Below are positions 40,475 through 48,453 of a DNA stretch of 64,000 nt, piece after piece. The stretch lies in NCBI GenBank assembly GCA_017524725.1, contig JAFXUZ010000074.1, forward strand, positions 47,739 through 111,738, written 5' to 3'. The number at the start of each line of letters is the position of its first letter. Positions within the stretch are counted from its first letter, which is position 1. The position numbers were made by a program, and so were the translations under genes. The stretch is from Clostridia bacterium. GTDB lineage: Bacteria > Bacillota > Clostridia > Christensenellales > Aristaeellaceae. Under the pieces are notes generated by a model that did not search any database, had not been told where the DNA came from, and worked only from the letters and a program-made list of their open reading frames with translations.

Positions 40475-40503
40475 ATTTTACCATTGATTACATTGGGTGT
40501 CAA
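40475..40503 (-). promoter_or_regulatory. Promoter of the leftward glycan operon
   Basis: Read leftward, TTGACA (40503-40498), 17 bases, TAAAAT (40480-40475). The transcript starts near 40468. Confidence 0.78.
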
Positions 40504-40551
40504 TAAGGCAATCCGGTGCAAAGTCATTTTATTTTCCATTGATTTGATTTT

Positions 40552-40571
40552 GTTACCTTATAAAGAGTAAC
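40552..40571. promoter_or_regulatory. GTTAC-type palindrome 2, candidate LacI operator
   Basis: GTTACCTTATAAAGAGTAAC, a 20-bp near-palindrome sharing the GTTAC arms. It lies between the two divergent promoters. Confidence 0.55.
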
Positions 40572-40652
40572 AATTAGAATTCAGAAATAATGCGGTCTGC
40601 ATCGATTTTTTTACCCAGGATACAGCTTTGCGCATGGGGCGAAAAAGCACTA

Positions 40653-40682
40653 TTGACAGCTTCTGATCCTTCCGTATATAAT
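40653..40682 (+). promoter_or_regulatory. Promoter of the rightward DUF1861 gene
   Basis: TTGACA (40653-40658), 18 bases, TATAAT (40677-40682). A GTTAC half-site follows at 40689. Confidence 0.8.
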
Positions 40683-40688
40683 AATTTT

Positions 40689-40702
40689 GTTACTTAAATG
40701 AC
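40689..40702. promoter_or_regulatory. GTTAC-type palindrome 3, candidate LacI operator
   Basis: GTTACTTAAATGAC lies just after the -10 box of the DUF1861 promoter, overlapping the predicted start of transcription. It shares the GTTACTT half with site 1. Confidence 0.5.
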
Positions 40703-40789
40703 GGGATTCCCATGGCATGAAACATCATCCAACGGAAAGTCGCGGCCTTTTTATTTCAGGGCGCTATGATCAAAAGGAGGCTTTAAATA

Positions 40790-41734
40790 ATGCCGTTTGC
40801 TGCCGTTCATGCTCCTCAATCCAGCGCCGCGCTGATGGAAGCGCCCCGAAAGGTTTCTTTTCCCCGTCGGCTTCGGTTTCTGGGTGTGGAGGGCTTCGAC
40901 GTATACAACATTACCACCCCTTTTTCCTGCGGCGGCCGCATGTATATCGCGGGCCGGGTGGAAAAACGGGAAAACGAAATGTCCTTCGTGCGCTTGTTTG
41001 AGCAAAGCGGCGGGGATGAATATACCGCCGTTTACCCGAAGCTGTCCTTTCAACGTCTGCAGGATCCCTTCGTGACAGTCGTACAGGGCGAAACTGTCCT
41101 GGGCGGAGTGCAGATAATTACCCATCCGCTGGATGAAAAGCGCATCATTTCCTGGCAGACCCTCTTTTTCAAAGGGAAAACGCCGGAGGAATTCAGGCTC
41201 TTTGCGGTCGGCCCCTCCTGCATGAAGGACATCCGCCTATGTGAAATGGCGGACGGCCGCATCGCGGTGCTTACCCGACCCCAGGGGAAAAAAGGCGGGA
41301 AAGGTAAAATCGGCTTCACCGTGCTGGATCAACTCAAGGATCTGTGCGCCGATACTATACTGGATGCCTCTATTGATCCCAGCTTCTTCCTTCCGGAAGA
41401 ATGGGGCGGCGCCAACGATATTCATTTGCTGAAGAACGGAATGCTGGGCGTGGCAGGTCATATCGCCTGTCGCACGGCGGAGGGGCTGCATTATCGCTCC
41501 ATGGCTTTTGCTCTGGACCCCTGTACAGGCGCTCACAGCCCGCTTCGTATCATCGCCTGCCGAAGCGATATTTCTTCTTCCCCCGCTTCCAAGCGTCCGG
41601 ACCTGAAAGACGTGTTGTTTACCGGCGGCATCGTGCGCCGTGGAAACGGACAGGCCACTCTGTACACCGGCGTTTCGGACTGCGAAAGCTGGCGTGCCGA
41701 TATCCCCGATCCGTTTGACGTATACGAAGAATAA
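40790..41734 (+). CDS. DUF1861 family protein, second copy
   Basis: A 314-residue predicted propeller with the same signature blocks as the gene at 25748: FLGVEGFDVYNITTPFSCGG, YIAGRVEKRENE, SCMKDIRLCEMADGRIAVLT and EEWGGANDIHLLKNGMLGVAGH. AAAGGAGG precedes ATG 40790. It is divergent from the leftward glycan operon and upstream of the LacI gene. Function unresolved; two copies in one locus suggest different substrates or a heteromer. Confidence 0.85.
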   Translation: MPFAAVHAPQSSAALMEAPRKVSFPRRLRFLGVEGFDVYNITTPFSCGGRMYIAGRVEKRENEMSFVRLFEQSGGDEYTAVYPKLSFQRLQDPFVTVVQGETVLGGVQIITHPLDEKRIISWQTLFFKGKTPEEFRLFAVGPSCMKDIRLCEMADGRIAVLTRPQGKKGGKGKIGFTVLDQLKDLCADTILDASIDPSFFLPEEWGGANDIHLLKNGMLGVAGHIACRTAEGLHYRSMAFALDPCTGAHSPLRIIACRSDISSSPASKRPDLKDVLFTGGIVRRGNGQATLYTGVSDCESWRADIPDPFDVYEE

Positions 41735-41752
41735 AAATCCAGCTAAAGCACA

Positions 41753-41782
41753 ACCGCCGGACAATATGCTCCGGCGGTTTTT
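41753..41782 (+). terminator. Terminator after the second DUF1861 gene
   Basis: ACCGCCGGA (41753-41761) pairs with TCCGGCGGT (41770-41778) and is followed by TTTT. Confidence 0.85.
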
Positions 41783-41794
41783 GACGCGCTTTTC

Positions 41795-41824
41795 TTGACA
41801 AAACCATAATTGCCTATTTATAAT
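41795..41824 (+). promoter_or_regulatory. Promoter of the LacI gene
   Basis: TTGACA (41795-41800), 18 bases, TATAAT (41819-41824). Both boxes are consensus, so the regulator has its own promoter. Confidence 0.82.
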
Positions 41825-41885
41825 GTTCTGGCAACATCTTACTGCGCTTTATGGGGTATTTCGATAACTGACAGGAGTTGGTTTT

Positions 41886-42914
41886 GTGCCTCCGGGACGA
41901 CACAAATCAAGCAAAACGACCATGCAGGACATTGCGGACAGGCTGGGGATATCCAAGGTGTCCGTATCCAAGGCGCTGAACAGGAAAGCGGGGATCAGCG
42001 ACGGACTGCGCCAAACCATTTTTTCCACCGCCCGGGAAATGGGCTATGAATTGATTCCGGCAGAAGAAGCCAGACGCTTCGCTTTTATAGTTTCCAAACA
42101 TTTTTTTCTGGAAACGGACGCTTTTTACAGCGAAATGTACTATCAATTCAATAAACAATGCCTGGAAACCGGCATCAGTACGGCTTTGATCATCGTGGGA
42201 AACGGTGACCTGGCGCAAAACATCCTGCCGCCTCAAATGCAGATAGAGGAGTTTGACGGCGTGGCCGTAGCGGGTGAAATGCCGGACAGCTTTTTGCGCA
42301 TGCTTGAAAAACCGGGCAGGCCGCTGGTGCTCATGGATTTTGAAAGCACCGCCGTTTCCGCCTGTTCCCTGCTGACGGGCAACTACCATTGGGCAGGCGT
42401 GATCACTCAGCTGCTGGTAGACCAGGGGCATAAAAAGATCGGCTTCGTCGGCCGGCCCGGGGCGACCAAGTCCATCACCGACCGTTATTTCGGCTATCGT
42501 CGAACCTTGCTGCTGAACGGGCTTCCGTTTCAGGAGGATTGGGTACTGGTGAATAACGATACGCTCACCGGCCTGTATACCTCCAACATCGATTTGCCCG
42601 GGGAGCTGCCCACCGCTTTTGTATGCCATTGCGATATGGCCGCGTATTATCTGCTCTGTACGCTGAATCAACACGGGCTGCAATGTCCCGGGGATGTGTC
42701 CGTCATCAGCTTTGACAACACCCGCCTGGCGGAAACCTGCTGCCCGCCCCTGACCAGCGTGGACATCGATACGAAGGCCTTCGCCCGAAAAGCCCTGGAA
42801 TTGCTCAATCATCCGGAGCTTTGCGATGGGAATCGCCGCATTTATCTTCCCGCTGCTTTGATCGAACGAAAATCCCACGGCCCTGCAAAGGCCGCCGATC
42901 TCCATTCTGTCTGA
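41886..42914 (+). CDS. LacI-family transcriptional regulator
   Basis: A 342-residue regulator with the LacI helix-turn-helix and hinge (TMQDIADRLGISKVSVSKAL, about 12-31) and a periplasmic-binding-like effector domain (VITQLLVDQGHKKIGFVGRP; VISFDNTRLAETCCPPLTSV). Start is a GTG at 41886 with AGGAG upstream. It probably represses the adjacent glycan operon through the GTTAC repeats at 40410-40702 and is relieved by an imported sugar; this is inference from position. SK replaces the usual TV in the recognition helix, which may give it a distinct operator. Confidence 0.9.
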   Translation: MPPGRHKSSKTTMQDIADRLGISKVSVSKALNRKAGISDGLRQTIFSTAREMGYELIPAEEARRFAFIVSKHFFLETDAFYSEMYYQFNKQCLETGISTALIIVGNGDLAQNILPPQMQIEEFDGVAVAGEMPDSFLRMLEKPGRPLVLMDFESTAVSACSLLTGNYHWAGVITQLLVDQGHKKIGFVGRPGATKSITDRYFGYRRTLLLNGLPFQEDWVLVNNDTLTGLYTSNIDLPGELPTAFVCHCDMAAYYLLCTLNQHGLQCPGDVSVISFDNTRLAETCCPPLTSVDIDTKAFARKALELLNHPELCDGNRRIYLPAALIERKSHGPAKAADLHSV

Positions 42915-43051
42915 AAGCCCGCCCGGCATATCCAAGGCGTTTTCTGTGATCAGCATTTTCCCCGTACCCGCCCTCGTTCTGCGATCCATATCCGGTATTA
43001 ACGATGCGCCGTATCCGTGCTTGTGTGCACGATCGGGACATAACGATCCTT

Positions 43052-43083
43052 GGGGATTCGAACCCCGGTGCTGTCCGGGCACC
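43052..43083 (-). other. tRNA-3'-end-like hairpin, possible att scar
   Basis: Read leftward, GGGGTTCGAATCCCC (43066-43052) matches a tRNA T-arm, with canonical GTTCGAATCC. An adjoining hairpin (GGTGC/GCACC, 43067-43083) precedes it. No matching 5' acceptor strand is found upstream, so it is not a complete tRNA gene. It may be a truncated tRNA copy of the kind left at integration sites, near the end of the glycan locus, or chance. Confidence 0.3.
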
Positions 43084-43147
43084 ATGCCATATATGCAGCT
43101 TGAGGCAGCTGCCGCCTGATATGCGCCTCGCAGAACTACCGCTGTCA

Positions 43148-43606
43148 TCAGATCCCGATCAGTTTCGTTTTCCAGTTGTTCTCCTGCAGCAGATTGTCCA
43201 GCTGGCGGATCTCCTTCGCCAGCTGGTCCGCTTTCTTTTGCAGATCGGCGGCCTTCAGAAGGGCTTTTACACGGATTTCCGTCCCCCGGGCACGGCTGGT
43301 ATTCTGACCTGCGGTATAGACCAGTTCCCTGTAGGCGGCCAGCTGTACTGAAAGCGCATCCTTGCGAGCGATCAGCTGGGTCAGGGTTTTGCCCTCCACT
43401 TTCGTACGGCTGTTGGTCAGATTGATCGCCGCCATCAGCGCTTCAAGACGGGCCGCCGCCTCGTCCAGTTCATTCAAAAGTTCAGCGGGCTCTTCCGCCG
43501 GTTCCTCTCCCTCCTGGACCAGGATGCAGTTGTTCAGCCGGCTCTTCAGTTCGCTTATTTTTTTATTCAGGTCCGCGCGTTCCTGCAATGCTTCCGCTAA
43601 TTTCAT
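43148..43606 (-). CDS. DIP1984-family protein
   Basis: A 152-residue, mostly helical protein that begins MKLAEALQERADLNKKISEL and has LNNCILVQEGEEPAEEPAEL and NWKTKLIGI at its end, the full-length signature of the DIP1984 family. Heptad-like Leu/Ala spacing suggests a coiled coil. No function is established. AGGAGG-type site precedes the ATG. It stands alone between the LacI and AEC genes. Confidence 0.88.
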   Translation of the reverse strand: MKLAEALQERADLNKKISELKSRLNNCILVQEGEEPAEEPAELLNELDEAAARLEALMAAINLTNSRTKVEGKTLTQLIARKDALSVQLAAYRELVYTAGQNTSRARGTEIRVKALLKAADLQKKADQLAKEIRQLDNLLQENNWKTKLIGI

Positions 43607-43965
43607 CAGGGGATCCTCCTAATCCAACACAGTGATATTTTAAATATTCGACGTGATCCGGAGGTTTCCTATCTGATCGTCCGGTTTTCCGAATATGTCT
43701 TCTAAGGTGCTCTCAGGATCGAGCAGAAAACGCAGCGCCGTCCCGTAATGTTCGGTTTCCCTTTAGCGGTTCCTCCGTTTCGATCCGGGGTACGGCATGC
43801 CGTCAATATAGATGAAAAACTTCTGACCCGGTTTTTTGCCGCATGTTCCGGGACTTTCCGGAAAAAAGCGCCGCGGTCATATTGTATTTACCGGGTGATA
43901 TAAATACCGCGCACTTCGCACTGTGTTAACGGATTTCCTGTCGGATGCAGGGTGGATCCCCGGAT
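43607..43965. other. Intergenic region without recognised feature
   Basis: I see no gene, strong promoter or stable hairpin in these 359 bases. It includes an AT-rich patch near 43635 and a TATAAAT-like box near 43900. Confidence 0.5.
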
Positions 43966-44895
43966 TCACCCGATAACGGCCAGCAGGATGAAGCCCGCCA
44001 GGGTGATCAGGGTGGAGACCGAAAGGACGGAGGAAAGATATACCCGCTGGTCTTCGTCAGTGGAGAACACGGGGAGCACATAGGGAGGAGGGAGGAGGAA
44101 CATCAATATGACGGCCCGGGACCAGTCCTGTTCCGGCCAGAGAAGACGGAAGAGGACAGCCGCCCCAAGGCCCAGGACGGCCATGACCGCAAGCCGAAGG
44201 CCCGAGGCTTTGAGGGTCTCACGCCAGGGGATGTCCCTGAGCACCAGGTCGTAGCCGATGGACAGAAGGATCAGCGCGCCGACCGGAGCGGAGACAAAAT
44301 CAGTGCAGGCGTCCAGTACCTTGGCGGCGCCGGAGGGCTCCATGGCCCGGTACAGTCCTGTGGCGCCAAGCAGCACCCCCAGGATGATGGCCGGGATGAT
44401 GGGGGACAGGATCATCTCCTTCAGCAGCCGGCCGGCAGACGGGCGGTCCCTTCCGCCCATACCGATGAGAATTTTATACAGGGTGAAAACGAAAAGTACC
44501 TGTCCCAGGTCGATGCGGGCAAAATCCGCCAGTCGACCGGCGCCGTACAGGAGCGTGAAAAGGGAATAACCCAGCATGCCCGCCTCGAAACCTGTGGTCA
44601 GGAAAGGGATGAACCGGCTGTTCAACCCGAGCCTTGGTCCCAGCAGCCTGCCCAGGGCCCACGCAAGGACGCAGATCATGAACATGATCATGGGCACAGC
44701 CAGGGTCGCGGGGGTGTATTCCGACGAGGCGAAGGTATGGAGCAGCACCGCAGGGAGCCCGATATCCACCGCGACCTTTTTCAGGGTATCCACTCCGGCG
44801 CGGCTGATCAGGTTTTTCTTTCGGCAGAACATCCCGATCAAAAGCATCACAATGACGGGCAGGATGATACGGAGCACTTCTACGGTACGGTTCAT
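43966..44895 (-). CDS. AEC-family transporter (auxin efflux carrier-like)
   Basis: A 309-residue protein with about ten hydrophobic segments in two halves and the family's N-terminal motif (ILPVIVMLLIGMFCRKKNLI) and central hydrophilic region near residue 150. AEC proteins export or import small organic anions such as malate. The ATG at 44895 with GAGGGGG upstream is preferred over an in-frame start further upstream. No operon partners; substrate unknown. Confidence 0.85.
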   Translation of the reverse strand: MNRTVEVLRIILPVIVMLLIGMFCRKKNLISRAGVDTLKKVAVDIGLPAVLLHTFASSEYTPATLAVPMIMFMICVLAWALGRLLGPRLGLNSRFIPFLTTGFEAGMLGYSLFTLLYGAGRLADFARIDLGQVLFVFTLYKILIGMGGRDRPSAGRLLKEMILSPIIPAIILGVLLGATGLYRAMEPSGAAKVLDACTDFVSAPVGALILLSIGYDLVLRDIPWRETLKASGLRLAVMAVLGLGAAVLFRLLWPEQDWSRAVILMFLLPPPYVLPVFSTDEDQRVYLSSVLSVSTLITLAGFILLAVIG

Positions 44896-45064
44896 GATCT
44901 GACCCCCTCTGACCGCGACGGGACGCGGTTTCATAAAAATGGAACCAAACGGAAATAAAACGGTAAAATTTTTTTTAATTTGTTAAATCTGACCCCCTGT
45001 ACGCCGTGGTATACTTGGCCTGGAACGGTTAAAGAAGAATTGGTGGCGGGGAGTGGATGAGATC

Positions 45065-45514
45065 ATGTCGTGTTTGTATCCGGGCGGCGAAAGGAACCGG
45101 TATCGCCTGATCGCTTTCCTGACAGCGCTGGTCCTGGTGCTGCCTGCGGCATTTCCCGCGGGGGCGGAAGAAACGGTATATGAATACGCCTATGTGCGGA
45201 TGCTGCCGGATTATGCCATATATTATGTGTTTGATATGGATACGATGACGGTCCGGCAATTCAAGACCAATGATACCGTCGCCCTTGTCGGGACATTTAT
45301 CGGTGATATGGCTTTCGGTGCGGATATCCGCTACAGTAAGGACTGGCATGAAAGCTTTTTCCCGGTGTCACCGGGGGACCTGTCCAGGGCTATGATCACA
45401 GATTACAGCGGCTTTACCTTCGAATATATGCTGACTGATCCCGCTGCGGCGGCAAGACTGATGAAAAACGGCGGATATTGCGATATATGGCTGGAACCGG
45501 CCGGTATTTATTAA
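45065..45514 (+). CDS. Small exported protein of unknown function
   Basis: A 149-residue protein with a signal peptide (LIAFLTALVLVLPAAFPAGA, cleavage near AGA-EE) and a mature part of about 115 residues rich in Tyr and Asp. It resembles no family I recognise. GGGGAG lies 11 bases before ATG 45065; an in-frame GTG at 45053 is less well placed. A TATACT box precedes it near 45011. Context gives no functional hint. Confidence 0.65.
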   Translation: MSCLYPGGERNRYRLIAFLTALVLVLPAAFPAGAEETVYEYAYVRMLPDYAIYYVFDMDTMTVRQFKTNDTVALVGTFIGDMAFGADIRYSKDWHESFFPVSPGDLSRAMITDYSGFTFEYMLTDPAAAARLMKNGGYCDIWLEPAGIY

Positions 45515-45545
45515 TAAGATAACAATTTAATATGATCGTCGGTTT

Positions 45546-45570
45546 GCCGCCCGGACAATCTCCGGGCGGC
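45546..45570. terminator. Hairpin between convergent genes
   Basis: GCCGCCCGG (45546-45554) and CCGGGCGGC (45562-45570) form a 9-bp stem between convergent genes. There is no T tract on either side, so it is a weak or Rho-assisted terminator at best. Confidence 0.5.
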
Positions 45571-45594
45571 GGTCTGCTTCCCCTGTCCGGAATT

Positions 45595-47514
45595 TCATCC
45601 GTCATAGATGCCCCCTTCCAGGGCGCTGCGGGCAGCCAGGATATATTTGGCTGTATCCAGCGGGTCCACACCGCGGCGGGGGAGGGTCTCGTCCCTGTCG
45701 CATTCACGGTATCCATGCAGGCTTGCGGACATCGACGCCCGGCCGGAGGAGAGGGAAGCAAGGGTCCTGGGGTAATCCACGCTGTCAAACAGCGGGACGC
45801 GGCACCTCAGCAGCACGCCGCCGCTTTCGTTTTCGGTGGAAAGGACCTCCCCCCGCATGGCCGCGGTATCGCTGATGACACGACCCAGAATGTTGGGAGG
45901 CAGGGAAAAAGTGTAGTCCATCACCGGCTCCAGCAGAAGGCTTCCACCCCTTTGGAGACCGTCCTGGATGGCCCAGGGAGTTGCTACGATGAAATCCAAA
46001 GGATGGGTGTGGATCAGGTGGTGGCTGCCATCCACCAGGCGGATGTCGATATCGGTCACGGGCCAGCCCCTGCGTCCCTGGCTGAGGGCAATGGGAAGCG
46101 CCTGGCGCACCTGGTTCTGATAAGGCTCCGCGATCAGCCGGTGATCTACCGTGGAGGCGAAGGTGACGCCGCCGGAACGTTTTCCCGGCTTCATTTCAAA
46201 GCGGAGGATGGCCCAGCAGGGCTTTGGCATGGTATAGGCGGCGAAGCCTTCGGCGGGATGGAGCAGGGTCTCCATGTAATTGATCCGGGGCCGGTCGAAG
46301 GAAACGTCCAGGGAAAAACGTTCCCGGAATATTTCCCGGAGGATCTCCAATTGGACAGTGCCCATGATGTTCAGGCGCTGTTCCCGGAGCGCGCGGTGAT
46401 ATTCCGCGTGGAGCAGCGGATCCTCGGAAGACAGGATCGCGCAGGCGGTGCGGAGTTCCTCGGTTTTACCGGGATCGCCGGGGATCGCCTTTACAGAGAT
46501 CAGGGGTGAACGGAAACGGCCGGGATCAACATGCCGCGGAAGGAGGGTACGGTCTCCAAGCACCGTGCCCACATCCACGTTTCCCAGCCCGTATACAACA
46601 CCGATATCCCCGGCGGAAAGGGCGCCCAGGTCGTCGTTTTCCGCGGACCGGATCTGGGTGATCTTCTGCTGGGTCACCGAAACCTTTCCGGTCAGTGGGT
46701 CCAACCTGCCGGGAAGGTCCACACCCTGGCGGTTTTCGAGGCTGCCGCCGTAGAGGCGGACCCAGACACCGCGCCCGAGAAGCCTGTCCTGGCGGACGGA
46801 GAATACGACGCCGCAGAGCCGACCGGTGTTTCCGGGGGCGGGGAGACAGGAGACCATCAGGTCCAGCAGGCGGTCCACACCGGTATTCCTCAGTGCGGAT
46901 CCTTCCGTCACAGGGAATGCCTTGCCCCCGCGGCAAAGAGAATAAAACCGGGGAAAGACTTCGCTGTCGTCCAGATCGCCGGTATCCAGGTATTTTTCTG
47001 TCAGGAAGTCGTCTACGGCGCAGATCCGGTCGATGATTGCGTCCCGGTCCCCGACATGGACCGTATCAGGGCAAAGGCGCCTGATCTCGTCAAGGACCCG
47101 GGGCACGTCGGCGGCCTCCCGGTCCGTTTTGCTTATAAAAAAGACCACAGGGATCCCCTGCTGCCTGAGGGCGCGCCACAGCGTCACTGTCTGAGGACGG
47201 ACGCCTTCACAGGCGCATACCAGGAGCACCGCCCCGTCCATGGCCCACAGGCTGTGCTCCACCTCGGCGGCGAAATCGGCGTGGCCGGGGGTATCCACCA
47301 GATTGATCCGGCATCCCTTCCAGCACATCCTTACCGCGGCCGCGCGGACGGATATCCCCCGCCGTTTTTCCACGGGCAGGGTATCGGTGTGGGCGGTGCC
47401 GCTGTCCACGCTTCCGGTTTCACGGATGGCGCCGGTAAGGGAGAGCATCTGTTCCGTCAGGGTGGTCTTGCCGGCGTCCACATCCGCAAAGATGCCGATG
47501 TTGCGTATCTCCAT
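45595..47514 (-). CDS. Divergent Tet(M)-like translational GTPase
   Basis: A 639-residue EF-G-type GTPase, the exact usual length of Tet(M)/Tet(O). G1 is ADVDAGKTT (10-18; the usual His is Asp), G3 is DTPGH (74-78) and G4 is SKTD (128-131; usually NKxD). Later EF-G domains are present. The domain IV loop that in Tet(M) reads YSPVSTPADF is here SHHLIHTHPLDF, so the Ser-Pro-Val tip that displaces tetracycline is missing. It is better called a ribosome-protection-type GTPase of unknown role than a resistance gene. GGGAGGG precedes ATG 47514. Confidence 0.85.
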   Translation of the reverse strand: MEIRNIGIFADVDAGKTTLTEQMLSLTGAIRETGSVDSGTAHTDTLPVEKRRGISVRAAAVRMCWKGCRINLVDTPGHADFAAEVEHSLWAMDGAVLLVCACEGVRPQTVTLWRALRQQGIPVVFFISKTDREAADVPRVLDEIRRLCPDTVHVGDRDAIIDRICAVDDFLTEKYLDTGDLDDSEVFPRFYSLCRGGKAFPVTEGSALRNTGVDRLLDLMVSCLPAPGNTGRLCGVVFSVRQDRLLGRGVWVRLYGGSLENRQGVDLPGRLDPLTGKVSVTQQKITQIRSAENDDLGALSAGDIGVVYGLGNVDVGTVLGDRTLLPRHVDPGRFRSPLISVKAIPGDPGKTEELRTACAILSSEDPLLHAEYHRALREQRLNIMGTVQLEILREIFRERFSLDVSFDRPRINYMETLLHPAEGFAAYTMPKPCWAILRFEMKPGKRSGGVTFASTVDHRLIAEPYQNQVRQALPIALSQGRRGWPVTDIDIRLVDGSHHLIHTHPLDFIVATPWAIQDGLQRGGSLLLEPVMDYTFSLPPNILGRVISDTAAMRGEVLSTENESGGVLLRCRVPLFDSVDYPRTLASLSSGRASMSASLHGYRECDRDETLPRRGVDPLDTAKYILAARSALEGGIYDG

Positions 47515-47578
47515 GGGTCCCTCCCGCCGTATTTGTGGGTGTCTGCCGCACCATAAAAAGCACGGGGCAGTTGATATC

Positions 47579-47607
47579 AATATACAGGAAATACCGCCGG
47601 TTGACAA
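47579..47607 (-). promoter_or_regulatory. Promoter of the Tet(M)-like GTPase gene
   Basis: Read leftward, TTGTCA (47607-47602), 17 bases, TATATT (47584-47579). Leader of about 58 bases. Confidence 0.65.
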
Positions 47608-47802
47608 TCATATATTTTTTGCCTTATTATCCCCCCTTTTCCGCCTTTTCCGGATATTACGGATTCTTCCGGGCGGGATCGTGCCCCCTGTGATATGGAG
47701 GTGCTGTAAAAAAGATGGGCAAAACAGGGAACCTGTGGTATAATTATACACAGGATGAAATGTACGCCCTTCTGAACAGAAAAGCCTGAGAGGTGAAAAG
47801 CT

Positions 47803-48267
47803 TTGGCGCAGATGACATTCAGTGATATCGAATACGGGAAACGAAAATATCCCACCCGGAGGGACCTGTTCCTGAAAAAAATGGACGAGGTGATCCCCTG
47901 GGAAGAGTGGATGGCGCAGATCCGCCCCCTGTACACGCGAAAAAACCACGGCAGACCGGCCACGGAACCGGAACTGATGCTCCGCCTCATCCTTCTGCAG
48001 GACTGGTACGGCCTGTCCGGGGTGGGCTGTGAGGAAGCGGTGATGGACAGCTACGCCATGCGTACCTTCGCCGGCGTGGACTTTTTTTCCGGCAGTGTGC
48101 CTGACGCCACCACGCTTTACCGTTTTCGCCGCATGCTTGTGAAAAACGGCCTGCGCGAAAAGCTGGACAGGGACCTGGATGAGCGCATGGCGAAGGAAGG
48201 ACTATATCTGCGGCACGGGAAAAACGAGGAAGCGCTTCTTGTACGCCGGCGTAAAGCCAAAAAGTGA
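47803..48267 (+). pseudogene. Truncated IS5-type transposase (N-terminal part)
   Basis: The 154-residue product matches the N-terminal domain of IS5-group transposases (MTFSDIEYGKRKYPTRRD; PDATTLYRFRRMLVKNGL) through about residue 130. It then diverges into a short basic tail (LVRRRKAKK) and stops. The DDE catalytic domain is missing, and I find no inverted repeats. Start is a TTG at 47803 with GAGAGGTG upstream, or ATG 47812. This is most likely a decayed insertion remnant; a domesticated DNA-binding fragment is less likely. Confidence 0.82.
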
Positions 48268-48453
48268 TCTTTGATTTGCGGCGGATCCTGGGCCGGAACC
48301 ATGGCGCGCAGCCCATCGACAACGGCGGCAAGTCCGGGAGGGGTTATTAAAAAATTGTAAGAAAAGATTAAGAAAACATCTATGTCAAGAGCCTCGAGGC
48401 GAGGGTATAATGACTGTATGTAAGAATGTTGACTCCGGGAGGGGGCTTTTGGC

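Noticed and set aside
43041..43120. A complete tRNA gene around 43052-43083
   Set aside because: No acceptor 5' strand, D-arm or anticodon arm could be fitted upstream of the T-arm-like hairpin.
45595..47514. Calling the GTPase a tetracycline resistance determinant
   Set aside because: The domain IV loop that displaces the drug is not conserved, and there is no accompanying resistance or mobile context.
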